Assembly (NCBI GenBank): GCA_034687125.1
Contig: JAQGBZ010000175.1
Coordinates: 1-64,000, forward strand
DNA from: Neelides folsomi
Lineage: Eukaryota > Arthropoda > Collembola > Neelipleona > Neelidae
Length of the DNA stretch: 64,000 bases
Reading direction: 5' to 3'
The position numbers and the translations under genes were made by a program. Under the pieces are notes generated by a model. It was not told where the DNA came from, did no database searches, and was given only the letters and a program-made list of their open reading frames with translations. Shown piece by piece: positions 28,101 through 40,616 of the stretch. Each line of letters begins with the position of its first letter. The first letter of the stretch is position 1.

Positions 28101-31100
28101 CTCAAGTTCTTGAGTTAATTTGTGCGTTTTATCTTTCAATCTCACGAGCACCTTTTTATTCGCTTAATGAAAAATCCTGGAAAGTGATTCATTAAGTTGA
28201 ACATAATGCATTAGGTTGAAAAATGCTAAGCTATGCTGTGCTAAGCATTTAAAGAAAATTAGGTTTCATATTAACTTGTAGTGGTAATGGAGGTAATTAA
28301 AAGGTAAAATAAATATAAAATTATTGGGTCAATTGAGCACTCGACGCTGAGTTTCTTGATAAGATTTCCAGGAGCGGAAATAAATTAGGAAATAGTAATT
28401 GTGCATGTTGAATCCAAATGTGGAATTGAACAAGGTTTAACCATTTGAACCAAGGACCCAATTACAGAACATATTAACTTGTCGTCTCTAACTTGTCGTC
28501 TCTAACAAGAGACCTAAAGTTAAATGTTAAGAACTAGACCTTCTCCTTAGCTTACATTTAACTCCAATGTGAAGTTTCCATCTGTGTGTGTGAAATGCGG
28601 TGAGCAAATTCGATTCTGTTAGGAGAAATCCCTCCTGCTACGCCAATTTGCTAAATTCTTTACCTAAGCTCAACAATATGTGAACGACGGCGTTTCCTTT
28701 TTATCAAATGTGGAAAAGTTAAAATAGAATGAGGTTCAACACACGCCTGCCATCGACTTGGTCTCAAACATGTTAAGATCTTATATAAAAGTCTTTTGAA
28801 ATTGAGCTGGGGGGATTCAAAGTCCTTTAAAAACCGGAACAGAGGGAGACGGGGAAAAGAATTGCAAAAAAGTTTAAAGTGTTGAAACCTTCCACTAGCA
28901 CAACTTGCCCTCATCCGTTCCTCTTGAGATCCATCTCAAGAAGAGATCGGATCTCAAGAATCTTTAGTGGCTGTCACTCTCTTTTCTTAAACCTCTTTTC
29001 TTTTCTCAATGTGTAGCATTATGTATATGGGAATAGAAGTTCTTTTCTTAACTACTACAATATACTGTATAATACTTGGTATAATACAGTATACTATGTA
29101 CTGTATTATATTTGTAACCAAATTGGCCTTTATCCTTTTAAATTATATTTAAATTATTAAATTATTGTATTGATCATTAGCTTATAACAGATTAGTTTTT
29201 TCGACAAAGTTAAATTCAGATGGACCCGGGGAGGAAACCCGAGGAGCCTCAAGTTGAATTAGAAGGAAAGTGGAAAGATCAAGAGAGATGAGATCTTCAA
29301 TGTCAATATAATTCCACTCACTTCAGCCCACCCAACAATCAAATTCAAATGAGCCGTTTTATTCCTCGACCAACAACGGAGGTTTGGACGTGTGAGGAAA
29401 AATAAAATCTTCCTCCTTCACACCGGAGGAATAAAATTTAATGATGAGGTGATACGAGGCGGAGTCATCTGCGTAAATCAACTTGTTTCAAATATCTTTT
29501 TTCCCGATCATCATTGAGTTCATGGGTTTTTCGTGAGGATTCCACTTCCTCTCTTACGGTATAATAAAATCTTTGAGAATCTTCATAAGATCACCGCCTT
29601 GAGACTCCAATGGATCCAATACATCGGAATATATCCTACATATAGTGAATGAAAATTATGGGGGGGAATTGGTGGTAGACCAAAACTCCATCTCCAACAA
29701 GAGGATTTGAATAGAGTGTGTGGGAGGGTGAGAAGGATAAGGAAATCAATAATGTATTTCAACACACAAGGGATATTTTGGAGAGTGGGAGGGTGAAAAC
29801 CACAAGAGTCTTAAAGAATTTCTTACACTTTGTATACCAAATACACCTCTTACATCATATATGTATAATATACAATTCTTCGTTCCAATCCTTTGAAGAT
29901 ATATTGGTATAAGGTCAACTTGTATGGGAAATGTATGTAAATTATCGAATTGAACCTCGGAGTTAGAAATATGCGTGAATGGGGCCATTTAGCCACGCTG
30001 GAGAATAATTTGTGATTGGGTGAATTTATATACCTTGGGGAAGGAGGCTTCATCATCAACTTATCAAGGTCTTCACATGGATCGACGGCGAAGCCACGAG
30101 AAGTCGGACAACTGTCACTTGACGTTGACAGCTCGCTTCCTTTGTGAAGAACCTTCGCCCTGGAAGAAAAAGAAATTCAATTATTATTAAACTTATTATG
30201 TAAAAATCATCCTCCCCTTCTCCTAATCAAAAAATCACGTTTCATTTCATTCATGTACATTTAAACTACATACAAATATGTGTACATGTATGCATTAAAT
30301 ATGCTGAATGTATTAAATATACTGAAGTTACTGAACTGAGGTATTGTATTGTGTGTTATGAATATTCTTATATTTATATGAATTATATGCAATTTGGTCC
30401 AAGATTTATTCCACTATTTGGTCATACATAATAAGAATAGATGAAGTGAACAAATTGCATTAAAGGAAACCAATTCTTCTTAACAACATTTCATCTCGAC
30501 TTATTCCATGAAGATGTGATGGAATGCGATGATACGAAACGATCAATTTTTTGTGTACATAAGATTGGGAATCCTCCCACTCATCAAATCGAACATTTGG
30601 AAGCAATATAAAATAATGAGTAATTTAAAATAAATTTACATGGAGTGTATTATAGAATGGTTTTTATTTTTTTTATGCAATATTCCTTATTTTAACAAGG
30701 AAAATAATCTACCAAGCGGCAATTTAATAAATGGAACAAAATAATGACAATAATGAGAAATGACAATAGTGGGTTTGCCGAATCGCCAGCAACCGTTGAA
30801 ATTAAATACGGAATGAATAGAGAAAAACCAAATAAAGATAAAAGGACAATTAAAGTGAGAAAGCCCGAGGAAAGAAATAAGAGATTTGAGAAATCTTTTA
30901 GAATATTCCTAACCATTAAGAATAAAAGAGTCGATTGAATGATATCACAATACGGACAATTACCGGTGAATTTTTTATCTTAATAAAATGGCCAAGAGGT
31001 TTGGAAATAAAGTTTCCCTTTATAGTATCCAAACATGAAGAAAAGCCTTTTCACGATGACATTAAGATGAGACTGGAAACCATTTCCTTATTATAACGAT

Positions 31101-34100
31101 TCCAACGGAGAATATCCGATTTGATTCGTCGGCTCACGTAATTATTTTATATTTATTGAAAGGAGAATCTTCTTCGCCAAATGGTGGTGAAAAGGGAAAA
31201 AGCCATTAAGAACACATTTCCAACACTTCCAAGAAGGCTTAACAAAATCACTGCAAGGAATTCGCAGACGACGATTCAATTAAATTCATTTTACTCCATT
31301 TGAACAGAATCTTCCCCATTTAGTCCCATCATGATCATTCGCATCATAATGAGTCGATTTGGTTATCGAAGGAGATTTGCATAGGGAAAGAATTCAAGAG
31401 AATTCTCATCCTCATTCCATGAAACGAATGGCGTAACTAATAAGCCATCCCTCCTTCTTGCCTAATTACTTAATTCCTCGTCTCAACCGTCCTTAAATTA
31501 AAAGGTAAATGTCCTATAAGTAAAATTAGCTCTGAATTCACATCATGCATATAAAAACCCATTATTTACATTACGTATACAAATATCTACATTTTAGTTA
31601 TTTGAGACTTTTTTAAAAATTTGCTATTTTAAAGATTTGCTATTTTAAAGTTTTGCTAATTTTAAAAACGTGCCACTTTTTACATACATGAAATATGTAC
31701 TTATATGAAATTTAATGTTAATTTTATCCAATGTAGACAATAAAGAGTCTGGTTATTGTCTTATTGTTTCAGTTGTTTCAGTTGTTTTTAAAATCTATCA
31801 TAATAAAAGTGATTTGGTTAAAGATGTCAATGTCAATTTAAAAAAGGAAGATAAAACATATGCAGTTTTGTAAATTAATTTCCCATTGAGTCATCGACTC
31901 TTGCAAATGGATGTAAAAATAGTTGTGAATTATTGGAAACTGCACATGAACCCGAATCGGAATGTTTGACTGCACAGGGAGAGTTCATGGGAATGATGAG
32001 AGATTTCTGGATAAATTCTCAAGATTGGAGATATACGAGATATGCGATATCGTACAGTCGTACAGATCTTAACATATCTGTAGATTCCTCCAGTGGGAAA
32101 TAACATGAATTGGAAGGTTCATTCATTCATGTTTATATTTTTGTTTGGTCGTAATAAATTACGTTTCCGTTCCTCCTTCAAGTCTCCTCTCACTCAGACT
32201 AAAGTTAATAAATTAAACATCGTTCAAAAGATTCCACAGAGTCAAATGCGTGTATAAGGAAATGGAAAACTTTTGCCAACTCGTGTCATCTTTATCTCTC
32301 TCTCACTTTACAATCTTTCTTTTTTCCCATATACATAATATGATTAGATATCTATATCATATAGATAAATCTATTTTTTAATATGAAGCTTATTTTTCCC
32401 ACTGCACAAAATTCCATTTCTCAAACTCGCCATTTCCCAATATGAACTTTAAAGCTTTCAAACTTTAAAGTTCATTGGAATCCTGAGAACTGTGAACATG
32501 ACAAATGTTAATTGTTAAATCGGAAGTCCAATTAACTTCTCTCGATCAGAATCTCTGGAAATGATAAATGAACCAACTTCAGTTTTATTAGCCAGTTAAG
32601 GAGAATTTTCATATCTAATGAACGCCGTTCCTATCTCAGTGATTCTATTCTCTACTACAATCCATTTTTCATTTTAAGTTAATGAACAAGACTACCAAAC
32701 TACGTATACTATCACAAGAACCATTAATCATTTTTTGCATTATTAAAAACCGAAGGTCTGAAAAAAGAAAGAACATATCAATATAATGCTAATATATAAC
32801 TTTATACAGAACCATCTTTATACAAAACCACTTGTCTTATATAAGTATAATACATCATACAATTCATAATAATTATAAATAAAAAAAGTATATTGAGATG
32901 TTTATAAAGAAATGTCAGCACCAACAAAGGTTCATTTTTTCCATATGAGATTAATCATGCGGGTAGAAACTCCAAATATCAAATATATGTATAAGCACAT
33001 ATGTATGGTTCATATGAATATCTTAATTCTTAATGCTACATGAATATATTTTATCTGAATGTGAGTATGTGAAATTGCAGAATTTCCTTTACATTTACTT
33101 AATGATGAATTGTGAACTGTCACTTGTAATTATACATACAAGAAGAGAAGATGAGATCTGACATGATTCTGCATCATTTGAGATGTCTTTTTAAATAACC
33201 ACTTATGTTACGCGACATCCCTTTGTAACTACGACAGTTCGTTACGCAACAAAAAATTAAATATTCTTAAATACACTCCAATATATCTCTCTATGCATAT
33301 TTATCTATTATGTATATTTCAATAAAGAATATGTAAATAGAATTGAATTGTAAATTTACAAATATACATATGTATATACTGTACATATACCATATGTAAG
33401 ATAAATATTTACATATACATATCTTAACTTTCATCTCTCTCTTTATATATATCGATCCACCGAGAAAGAACAATGTAAAATTAAATAGAATCAGAATGGT
33501 TAAATGATGCGGAAAGAAAACATGGTGAGCATCAGAATCACTTTTAAATCTCTCTGTGAAATGAGGAGAATAAAGAAGGGAAAATGAAGGGATGCACAAA
33601 TGCAATGGCAAAATGAACCGTGATGTAAAAAGAGTCCTTATCTACAAACTGCATAAAGGGAAATTTTCATTTAAGATTCTTCTATTTAAGGTTCCCTCGG
33701 TAAGTTGAAAAGAAGTGAAAAGAACTTTGGGAGTGTGTGAGATTTATAAAAGCAGACGAGCGTCTTGAGTTTGAATAAGAAATCCCTTCCTAATATTATC
33801 AATTTCGTGAGGGTGGTGAAGAATAATAAGTAAGTGGTTGTGTGCTTCTACATATCTCCCCTACCATTACTGAAAAAGATTCCCTCTTGGGTCGGTCATA
33901 TAATGCATTAGTAAGACGAATGATTTCAAAGTCGTCCCTTTTATAGCCGTTCGACAGGTTTAAATCCTTGGATTTCTTTTACCATTTGGATTCATCTTGG
34001 AGTGTCATTTACCTCCTCTCTGTGGCTCATTGGGAAGAAGGATCTTTATGACTTGTGTCATATTCACCCTTGATCTCCATTAATCTACCAAACCCTTCAA

Positions 34101-37100
34101 ATGTGCGTAAAAATGTGTTCAAAAATGAACAGAGATGGGAATTAGCATCAATCTCCCGCCTACCACGTCCATATTCCTTTTAATCAACCTACGCCCTTTC
34201 CTTGTAAGTCTAATGATTATTTTAATTTAAATGCTTTAATTATAATTATAAATATCAGAAGCAAATAGTTTCCTTCATTTTATCTACAAACTATTTTCAT
34301 TATTTATCGTGTTCCAAAAATATGCAAATCTTAAATAATCTCAAATTATGTGATTTGTTTAATATAAATAAGGTTCTTGACATTCGAGTGCTTATTTACT
34401 TAAAATGATTATCTGTGGATTGTAAGATCTTTGGTATGTTATTAATAATATTTAAGAGATTTCCAAGAAGGATTTCGGATTGTTGATAGTTAAAAATGCA
34501 TGTTAATGTTTGGAGAAAGGTGCCAAGTGTGGTGGAGAGTCGGAGCTGATAATAAAATTTACAAAATTTAGAATCCAAGAAAAACATGGGGAGAAATAGG
34601 GCAGTTTGAAAACGTCGTTCTACTTCAACTCACTCGCTAAAATATTTCATTTTTAACGATGAACATACATGAAGTCTGTGTGTATCTTTTAATCCACTCA
34701 ACCCAAATGGAAAACCTCTCTATGTTCATATAAGTATCCATGGATCTGTGTTAATGAGTATATTACCAAGTGTGAATTTTCTATTCTTATCACAAAGAAT
34801 TTCGCAACAGTTTGCAAAAATTCCCAAATGAATCTTCCTAACACGTGCATAAATCCCAGTCGCAATTTAACAGAATTAAATCTACATAAATCCCAAAGGA
34901 CAAATTAAACAAATTAACGTGTAAATGCAAGTTGTTTTATATTTAATAATGACCAAATGTTTCAACCTCCCTTGCCAATTTCTAATTAAGAAACACCATA
35001 TGTGGAATTAGTAGATGTGAATGGACCATTGAGAATCTCAATTTGAGATCATTAATGATTTCATTTACAGTTTGGCCCGAATGATTCCAAATGCAACAAT
35101 AACAATAGATGCAGAGTCATGAGAAGTTTAAAGCAATAAACCCAATAATTGCAACCTGCACACTCAAAGCACCAACACATGCAGAGAAATGAGATAATAA
35201 ATATAAAGATAGCATTTGGACTCGACAAGTGGAATGGCTGAACGGGTAATGCAATTGTCAATATTAAATATCCCATTCATTGCATCGCATCGCATCGAGA
35301 TATTCATATTTTGATTATGGATTCAGGGAGCTTTTACGGACAGCACACGGGGCATGAATAGACAAGAGTTTTCATTCAATGGATCCAACGTCAGTTCTCT
35401 TTGGCAAATTGAGAATCCATGGGGAGTTGTTGTCAACCACATGGAAAGGTCTTCAACACGGATATATTCATTAATAAAATAAGCATTATCATTCTATTCT
35501 TCCTCCACTTAATTACACGACTACAGTTAATTACAATATTCATTGAAGACAATCAACGCCGATTTCTCCCTTCCTTTACAGCTTTACACGTGAGAAAATT
35601 AAAAGCCGACAATTTCCTTCTAACAACAACTACTTACTTTTAAATAAATACACATTATGTAAATACACATTATGTAAATGGCTTCTCTTAACGTAAATAA
35701 ATATAAATATTTTTATGCAACTTGCATCGTTCCTAATTGGGATTCGTGTCGAGGGCCTTAATTGGGTGTTTATTTGAAGAGTTTGAACAATCAAACTCGT
35801 GGAAGTTGGATAAATAAAAGTTAATAATAAAAGTTATATAAAAGATTTCCTCAGTATTTGCAAATGAAAGGAATCTTTCCTGCGAATGAAACTGCGAATG
35901 AAAATCTCAAGTTTTTGTCCATTGTAGAAAAAGCGAGGGGGAGAATCTCTTTGTTGTTCTCCGTCAGGTTTAAATGAATTGTTAGCAAGTTGCTCAAGTT
36001 TTAAATCCCCTTTCTTATGAAGCAACTCGAAGGAACTTAAAGGGAGTATTAAGAGAGTGATTAAGAAGATTCCTATACTCTCATATGCGTGACTATTAAG
36101 AGTAAATGATACCATTACCTTCTCCCAGACTTACGTCTCTCATCCATAATGCGAAGGATTTAAGGAGCAGAGTTTTCCATAGAGAATCTTCCCCTCCCGA
36201 ATCCCCTCAGTTAAATGCACTTTCCTATTCATCTCCGACCATTTCGGGGGAAATGTACGAGGGAGTTGAGGTTGAGGGTGTAAGTAAAATATAATATGAT
36301 CCCTCAGCAGAGACCCTCAACGTCTGTGGTGAATTTGGATGAGAGCACATATAGGATACATGTATGGTACACGTATGGTATATGTATTAGGTACATGTGT
36401 GGTATATCATATGTGTAAGGGTGATATATCAAACAAACCACTCTCGTCTCTCTCATCGTGGTAAAAGGAGTCTCATCGGGTAAGAAGGGGTTAGAAGTGT
36501 TTTACGCTCTTTTTAAAATATATAACCCGTCTTGCCACCACGAGGCAGAATGAAGAGAATGAACAAGGCAAAGAGCGGAGAGTGCGAAGACAGCGTGTGT
36601 TGTGAAGAGCAAATGTAATGGAATCCTCCAGGCGATCATTTCTTCATTTTTTCTTCTACCAAAACTCCGTGAGACGAACTGTAGAGTCTTCCCATTCTCC
36701 AGTAGCCAAAAAGATCCTCACCACAATGCACATAAGCTATAAGATAGACCTGAGTGGATGTACATCTACGCTCTGCTTCATTTGGATTGAGACAGAAATG
36801 GATGAGACGAATGTCATTGTCTCTTCTGAGACTCTTTTATTCTCCATTCCTCACTCTCCCACTCCGGGGAAGACTCTATCAGACAACGGGAGAAAAACAA
36901 ATTGAAATGACAGTAGTCAACATAACAGATCCTACCCGTGTTTCCCAAACCAACAACAGCTTCCTCTTTTTTCAAAACATGTTAGCCCTATTAGGAGTTG
37001 GATCAATTTTTAAACTATTTTCATTTCCCTTTTATTAATGAATCAATATTCATTTATTCGTTTAATTAAAAAGTTACTAATTATAAGAGTATCTATATAC

Positions 37101-40100
37101 ATGTATGTATATCTATATGAAAAATTGATTTCTTATACTTATAGGTAAACTTACTTTTAATTAGCTAATAAGGATATGTAGCATGGGTTTATACGAAGGG
37201 TCCCTCAAGTGCGGATTGTGAAGAGAAATTGTGAAGTTTAATCAAAGCAATCCATCTACAAGCTCAATCTCCTCATCTACTTCTCTTCAAACTCTTCCTT
37301 CCACGCAATAAATATTCATTACGAGGAGAATCAATAGGATGGTGAAGAGCTCTCTGAAAGACTCTTTGAGTCTCCAACTCAACTCAAATTTTAAAAAATT
37401 TACTTCAAAGAGGCGGAGCGAAGAAAAGAGGAAATTGACTATGACAGAAAATGGCCTTTGCTATTTGCCGGCATAATTTTATTTACTATTATGTTTCATG
37501 TTTCATGCACATGAGGCTCATTTGCGTTTCAAAGCCTCACCTATATAATTATGATCTTCCTAATAGCAAGGGAAAATCTCAGAATTCAAACACAATCCTG
37601 TTCATTCTTATCTTCGTCTCGACTTTAAACGCTTTTAAATGCGTTTATGTTTTCAATTAAATCTTTTCAACACTTCCAACTCTCAACTTTAACTTCATTG
37701 GAATGAACGTCTTTTATCTGTAGTTATATTTATAGGAGTTTTTCCTCAAGTAAAGCTCAATAAACTCCCAAAACTCTGCTGAGCAATGAAAGAGCAAATA
37801 AGAACCTTTCAAAACACACGTGGTTAATAACTTTCCTAAACACTCGTGATCATCCCAAAGTTCAAATAATTAGCTATCTTTAAAAGAAAAGTCCTCAAGT
37901 GCTTTGTTATCCCAATATGAAGTGAATGAAAGATAAAAAGCCGGCAGGTGCGCCAACACCTTTTATGAATCAAAGTAGGCGAAGATTATGAAGAAACTGT
38001 GTTAAAAGGAGGACAAATCCCTCTATACGATTATTCATTAATTGTTGAATATGATTTACTACCCAAGTTTTATCTCATCGCATCATCTCGATCGGTTCCT
38101 CTTAATCCTCAACAATATAATGAAATGAAGATTAATTTCTCCCTTTAGTGTGTACGAGGATGACCGGATGATTAATACGGGTGGTGGGATTTTAATCATT
38201 AATTCTCTCCTCGCTCTCTCTAAATGATTCTGGGTCAGAGTGAATGAGTCCTGAAACCCACGTGGAAATTGTGAATGGGATCCTCGTGTAAGTCTGAAGC
38301 ATTTCCTTGCTCTGACCTCATCGTACATAAAATACTGGAATTTGCATGATGAGACTTCCCAAATACAGAACCATGAAATGAATCCCTTACTTGTCTCATA
38401 CATTTCATACATAACTCCCCGTGTGTATCTCCCACAATCACTTCACCTAAATACCGTTCACGTAACGTGGAAATGGGAAGATAAACCTTCCGAATCGGAA
38501 TCAGCGAGAACTTGGGTATAACACACCTATAGTTAAACTGTATAAATGAACCTTAATCGGACCAATCCCTTAAGACTTATACGAGAGATAAATAATGGGA
38601 ATGGCGGAATGGAAATTTATGAAACTCAGGAGGTTTAATTTAATCTCGGATGAGAGAAACCATCTCACCTCGTTTTATTCCACAGGAAGAATAATACGTA
38701 CAAATGGAAGTAAATAGAGAGAACTAAGCTTCCGAGCTCATTTGATTCTTAAATGCAGGGTCGGATGTTTTTCTTTCCAGCTTCCTCTTCGTTAAGGAAA
38801 AAGGCTATCTGGTAGATGAGGGTTAATCCTATGCTGTTACTTATATACAGTACTTACATACAGTAGAAATTGAATGCATACTGTATAGTGTACATACTGT
38901 ATATGGTGGATGTGTAACAACAGGACTGAGAGAAGTTCTCTTTGACTAATACCGAAAAGTTCATTTAGATCCACCCGTGAGTTCTCCATGTGTGTGGTAA
39001 GAAATTCCCCAACCGATACAGATAAAAAGTTTTTTTCCCTCTGGTTCTCCTATCAGTGCCGTGGAGAAAGGAATAGAATTGACATTAAGCTCTGCATGTA
39101 TTCTCATTTCAAATGAAGCCCTCGAGGCGTCGAGGCTTCCAAAGAAGAACTTTAAAAAAATGCTGACTTCTCTCAATTCTGCAACTTTTGGAGAGTTAAA
39201 AGTGAAAAATTGGAATTGTGCAGAGAAGAGAAAATCTTAATTGCCAAACTCGACATATGAAATGTTTGAATTGCAAAAAGTTTTATCTAGCACATATATT
39301 CTAGTATTCAGATTTATTTCTTGAAATATAATCCAACCATAATGGAAGTGAGTTGTTAATAAATGGCAAACACCCCACGGGTTCTTAAAGGAACTCTTAA
39401 AGGTTCCTTATGGTTAGAGGTATGGTGCAGAAAGTACAGATTGGCTGTTGGATCTCATGAATGAATCTGCCCACTTTGAGAGCAAACTGGTAAAGTAAGT
39501 TAGTAAATGCGGAAGTAGTAAGAAGTGTCCATATCAAGACTCACGTCAACCATTACTTTTTAATATATCGACTCATCGTCATAATTCCAGTGCTCATCCT
39601 TCTTACCAAATTATATTAAATTTCATCCATGTGCTTTTGTACAGTACAAAATGTCGTTTAAATTTAAATAATTTCCTTGATCTCTGCGAACTTTGGGTTG
39701 TGAATTTAATAGTTTGGGTCGATGTTGAATATGAACAAGAGTCAACCACCATTTTTTTAAAATATGGTTGTGTAAATACGTGCCGTGAATAAATAAGCAC
39801 TTGGATGATGATAACATCAAACAGTAAATAATCCATAATACCTGTATTATAAATGAAATATTCAATATACGGCCAATCAACTTGGAATCTTAACTGGATA
39901 AAACCATCATAAATGAGAGAGATATGAAAGTTGTTTCTACTGCCCATTGCATGTGCACACCTCCCGCTCGATATGTCATTAAAACACGGAGTTAAGAAAC
40001 AATTTATGAATACTATAAAAACTCCACTGCCACATTGAGGAAGGAATGAAGAAAAATGACCATGAAGACATATTAACAATAATGCATAAAATAAGCACAA

Positions 40101-40616
40101 TTTCATATTAATATGCTTGGCTATACCTGTACCTGTAATTGTATGTACAGATATATTACTTGCATCTTTGGTGAAATATGCGAATAATGCATTTTAAATT
40201 GTAAATTGTATTTAGGGTACGATTTTGATGGATAAAAAGATTTCATGATAAAGAAGAATAAAAGTTGAACTTCTCCGGTTCCTCACTGGAACCATTGGAG
40301 GTGAAGGTAAAGATTACAAACACGAGGGAATCTGCAGGAGGGCTGGTACATGTAAAGTACACAAATTCCAGTATGTGATGAGTGATGTATTTAGTATGAG
40401 GGTTGGTGGGAGGGTGTGTGCAGTTTCCTAACTACACTGTATGTAAGGTAGTAAGGTATGACTCTAGTTTGTAAAGTATTTATGTTCCTAATTCCAACCT
40501 CATATATTATTTTTAGAGATGGATGTGATAAAGAAGGGAGAGAAATTTCACTTACTTCTTCGACTTCCACCGTCGTTTTATGGCACCAATCATTTCTTCC
40601 CTGCTCTTTTCCCAAA
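2062..40616 (-). CDS. NCKAP5/NCKAP5L (Cep169)-like microtubule-associated protein, 5' end missing
   Basis: Five exons on the minus strand join in phase: 40616-40556, 30159-30034, 25675-25375, 6555-6211 and 4167-2062. Together they give about 978 residues ending at a TGA. Junction codons work out: AA+G (Lys), AG+G (Arg), then two phase-0 junctions. The best family evidence is the coiled coil in the fourth exon (QYEKC, then QV, KLQQRVLELE, N), which follows the vertebrate NCKAP5 pattern QYERC...QVV...KLKTRVFDLE..N as I remember it. A long Ser/Pro-rich basic tail with several SxIP/SxLP motifs comes next, as expected for EB1-binding plus-end proteins such as NCKAP5L. Vertebrate NCKAP5 proteins are longer (about 1300-1900 residues). 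Inferred role: microtubule bundling or plus-end tracking, possibly at the centrosome. The start codon and any exon upstream of 40616 were not found; the first exon needs one base from upstream. It could instead be another coiled-coil SxIP protein. Confidence 0.72.
4168..6210 (-). other. intron of the NCKAP5-like gene (about 2.0 kb)
   Basis: Bounded by a strong donor GTAAGT (6210-6205) after CCA ACT CTC and an acceptor TTTAG at 4168. The contents are plain AT-rich sequence. One short frame at 5370-5585 has no splice or family support. Confidence 0.75.
6211..6555 (-). CDS. NCKAP5-like, coiled-coil exon (115 residues)
   Basis: The acceptor is a pyrimidine-rich tract ending TTTTTACAG before 6555, and the donor is CTC|GTAAGT; both ends are phase 0. 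The exon encodes a helix-forming segment starting at about residue 33, with LEEGLLKRLLAVEG, KELEKIQYEKCVSDL and KLQQRVLELETHNK. This is the diagnostic part of the gene: the QYEKC...QV...EVEKLQQRVLELE..N arrangement lines up with the single conserved coiled coil of vertebrate NCKAP5 and NCKAP5L. The ATG codons inside are not starts, because the frame continues upstream through a good acceptor. Confidence 0.85.
6556..25374 (-). other. 18.8 kb intron of the NCKAP5-like gene
   Basis: No exon on either strand could be supported. Open frames are all under 145 residues and lack splice signals or recognisable families. A GC-richer patch at about 11200-11480 gives overlapping frames on both strands, typical of composition rather than coding. 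Simple repeats include (TGAA)n at 19132-19146 and several TATACTGTAT/TATACAGTAT palindromes (about 10494, 13195-13240, 21999, 23390-23440). The length could hide a nested gene or enhancers that cannot be seen by eye. Confidence 0.6.
19132..19146. repeat. (TGAA)n microsatellite
   Basis: Almost four perfect TGAA units in a row. Confidence 0.8.
25375..25675 (-). CDS. NCKAP5-like, exon of about 100 residues
   Basis: The acceptor TTTTCTAG precedes 25675 and the donor is TTA AGG|GTAAGA. The first base completes an Arg codon begun in the previous exon; the end is phase 0 and joins the Gln-Glu-Val start of the coiled-coil exon. The peptide is polar: a Gln/His run (SHQQQHQLS), then LVAARKKSSTLPTSEEDC, a basic patch DKIGRLRAGRND and HSWCGSAL. 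No catalytic motif is visible. Matching phase on both sides and the jump in GC content over the flanks are the main support. Confidence 0.75.
26826..26840 (+). repeat. possible solitary transposon end (ATACAGGGTGACC)
   Basis: ATACAGGGTG followed by ACC resembles the left end of the MITE-like element at 57715, which begins ATACAGGGTGCC. No matching inverted partner was seen nearby, so this may be a broken copy or chance. Confidence 0.3.
27939..27953. repeat. (TC)n microsatellite
   Basis: Seven and a half TC units in a row. Confidence 0.85.
28476..28503. repeat. 14-bp perfect tandem duplication
   Basis: The 14-mer AACTTGTCGTCTCT occurs twice head to tail, followed by AAC. Confidence 0.85.
30034..30159 (-). 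CDS. NCKAP5-like, 126-bp exon
   Basis: The acceptor is a long pyrimidine tract ending CTTCCAG before 30159 and the donor is CCA AG|GTATAT. The frame carries 41 whole codons. It starts with one base that completes Lys from the upstream exon and ends with two bases that form Arg with the next. The peptide contains SELSTSSDSCPTSRGF, a short acidic stretch VDPCEDLDKL and MMKPPSP. The other two frames contain stop codons. It is too short to appear as a long open frame and was found by splice and phase reading. Confidence 0.7.
32442..32475. repeat. inverted repeat, 13-bp perfect arms, 8-base loop
   Basis: The left arm ATGAACTTTAAAG (32442-32454) is the exact reverse complement of the right arm (32463-32475), separated by CTTTCAAA. 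Confidence 0.9.
35282..35296. repeat. (GCATC)n short tandem repeat
   Basis: Three perfect GCATC units followed by G. Confidence 0.85.
40556..40616 (-). CDS. NCKAP5-like, first exon detected (61 bp)
   Basis: The donor is AAG AA|GTAAGTG and the acceptor is ATTTGCAAG just before 40616. The frame reads x-WEKSREEMIGAIKRRWKSK, a basic amphipathic helix. The two final bases combine with the first base of the 30159-30034 exon to give Lys. The exon starts with TT, so one upstream base is needed; Leu (CTT) would give LWEK, reminiscent of the LWREK in the N-terminal coiled coil of vertebrate NCKAP5. The acceptor is only fair because an in-frame TAA lies close upstream. The exon could be wrong although its phase fits. 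Confidence 0.5.

Larger units (their letters stand above)
25676..30033 (-). other. 4.4 kb intron of the NCKAP5-like gene
   Basis: Runs from donor AG|GTATAT to acceptor TTTTCTAG. Contents include a CT-dinucleotide run at 27939-27953, a 14-bp tandem duplication at 28476-28503, a roughly 26-bp imperfect tandem repeat at about 27660-27712, and a lone transposon-end-like ATACAGGGTG at 26826. No coding exon was found. Confidence 0.65.
30160..40555 (-). other. 10.4 kb intron of the NCKAP5-like gene
   Basis: Runs from donor GAA|GTAAGTG at 40555 to acceptor CTTCCAG. No exon was supported inside. Notable structures are a hairpin with 13-bp perfect arms at 32442-32475, a (GCATC)n tract at 35282-35296, a roughly 17-bp tandem repeat at about 31615-31665, and dense TATACTGTA/TACAGTA palindromes at 38840-38905. 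The 167-residue open frame at 39603-40106 has no coding features. Confidence 0.6.

Noticed and set aside
39603-40106. 167-residue minus-strand open frame
   Set aside because: It has no family resemblance, poor codon bias and no promoter or splice support; an AT-rich 64-kb window yields occasional frames of this size by chance.
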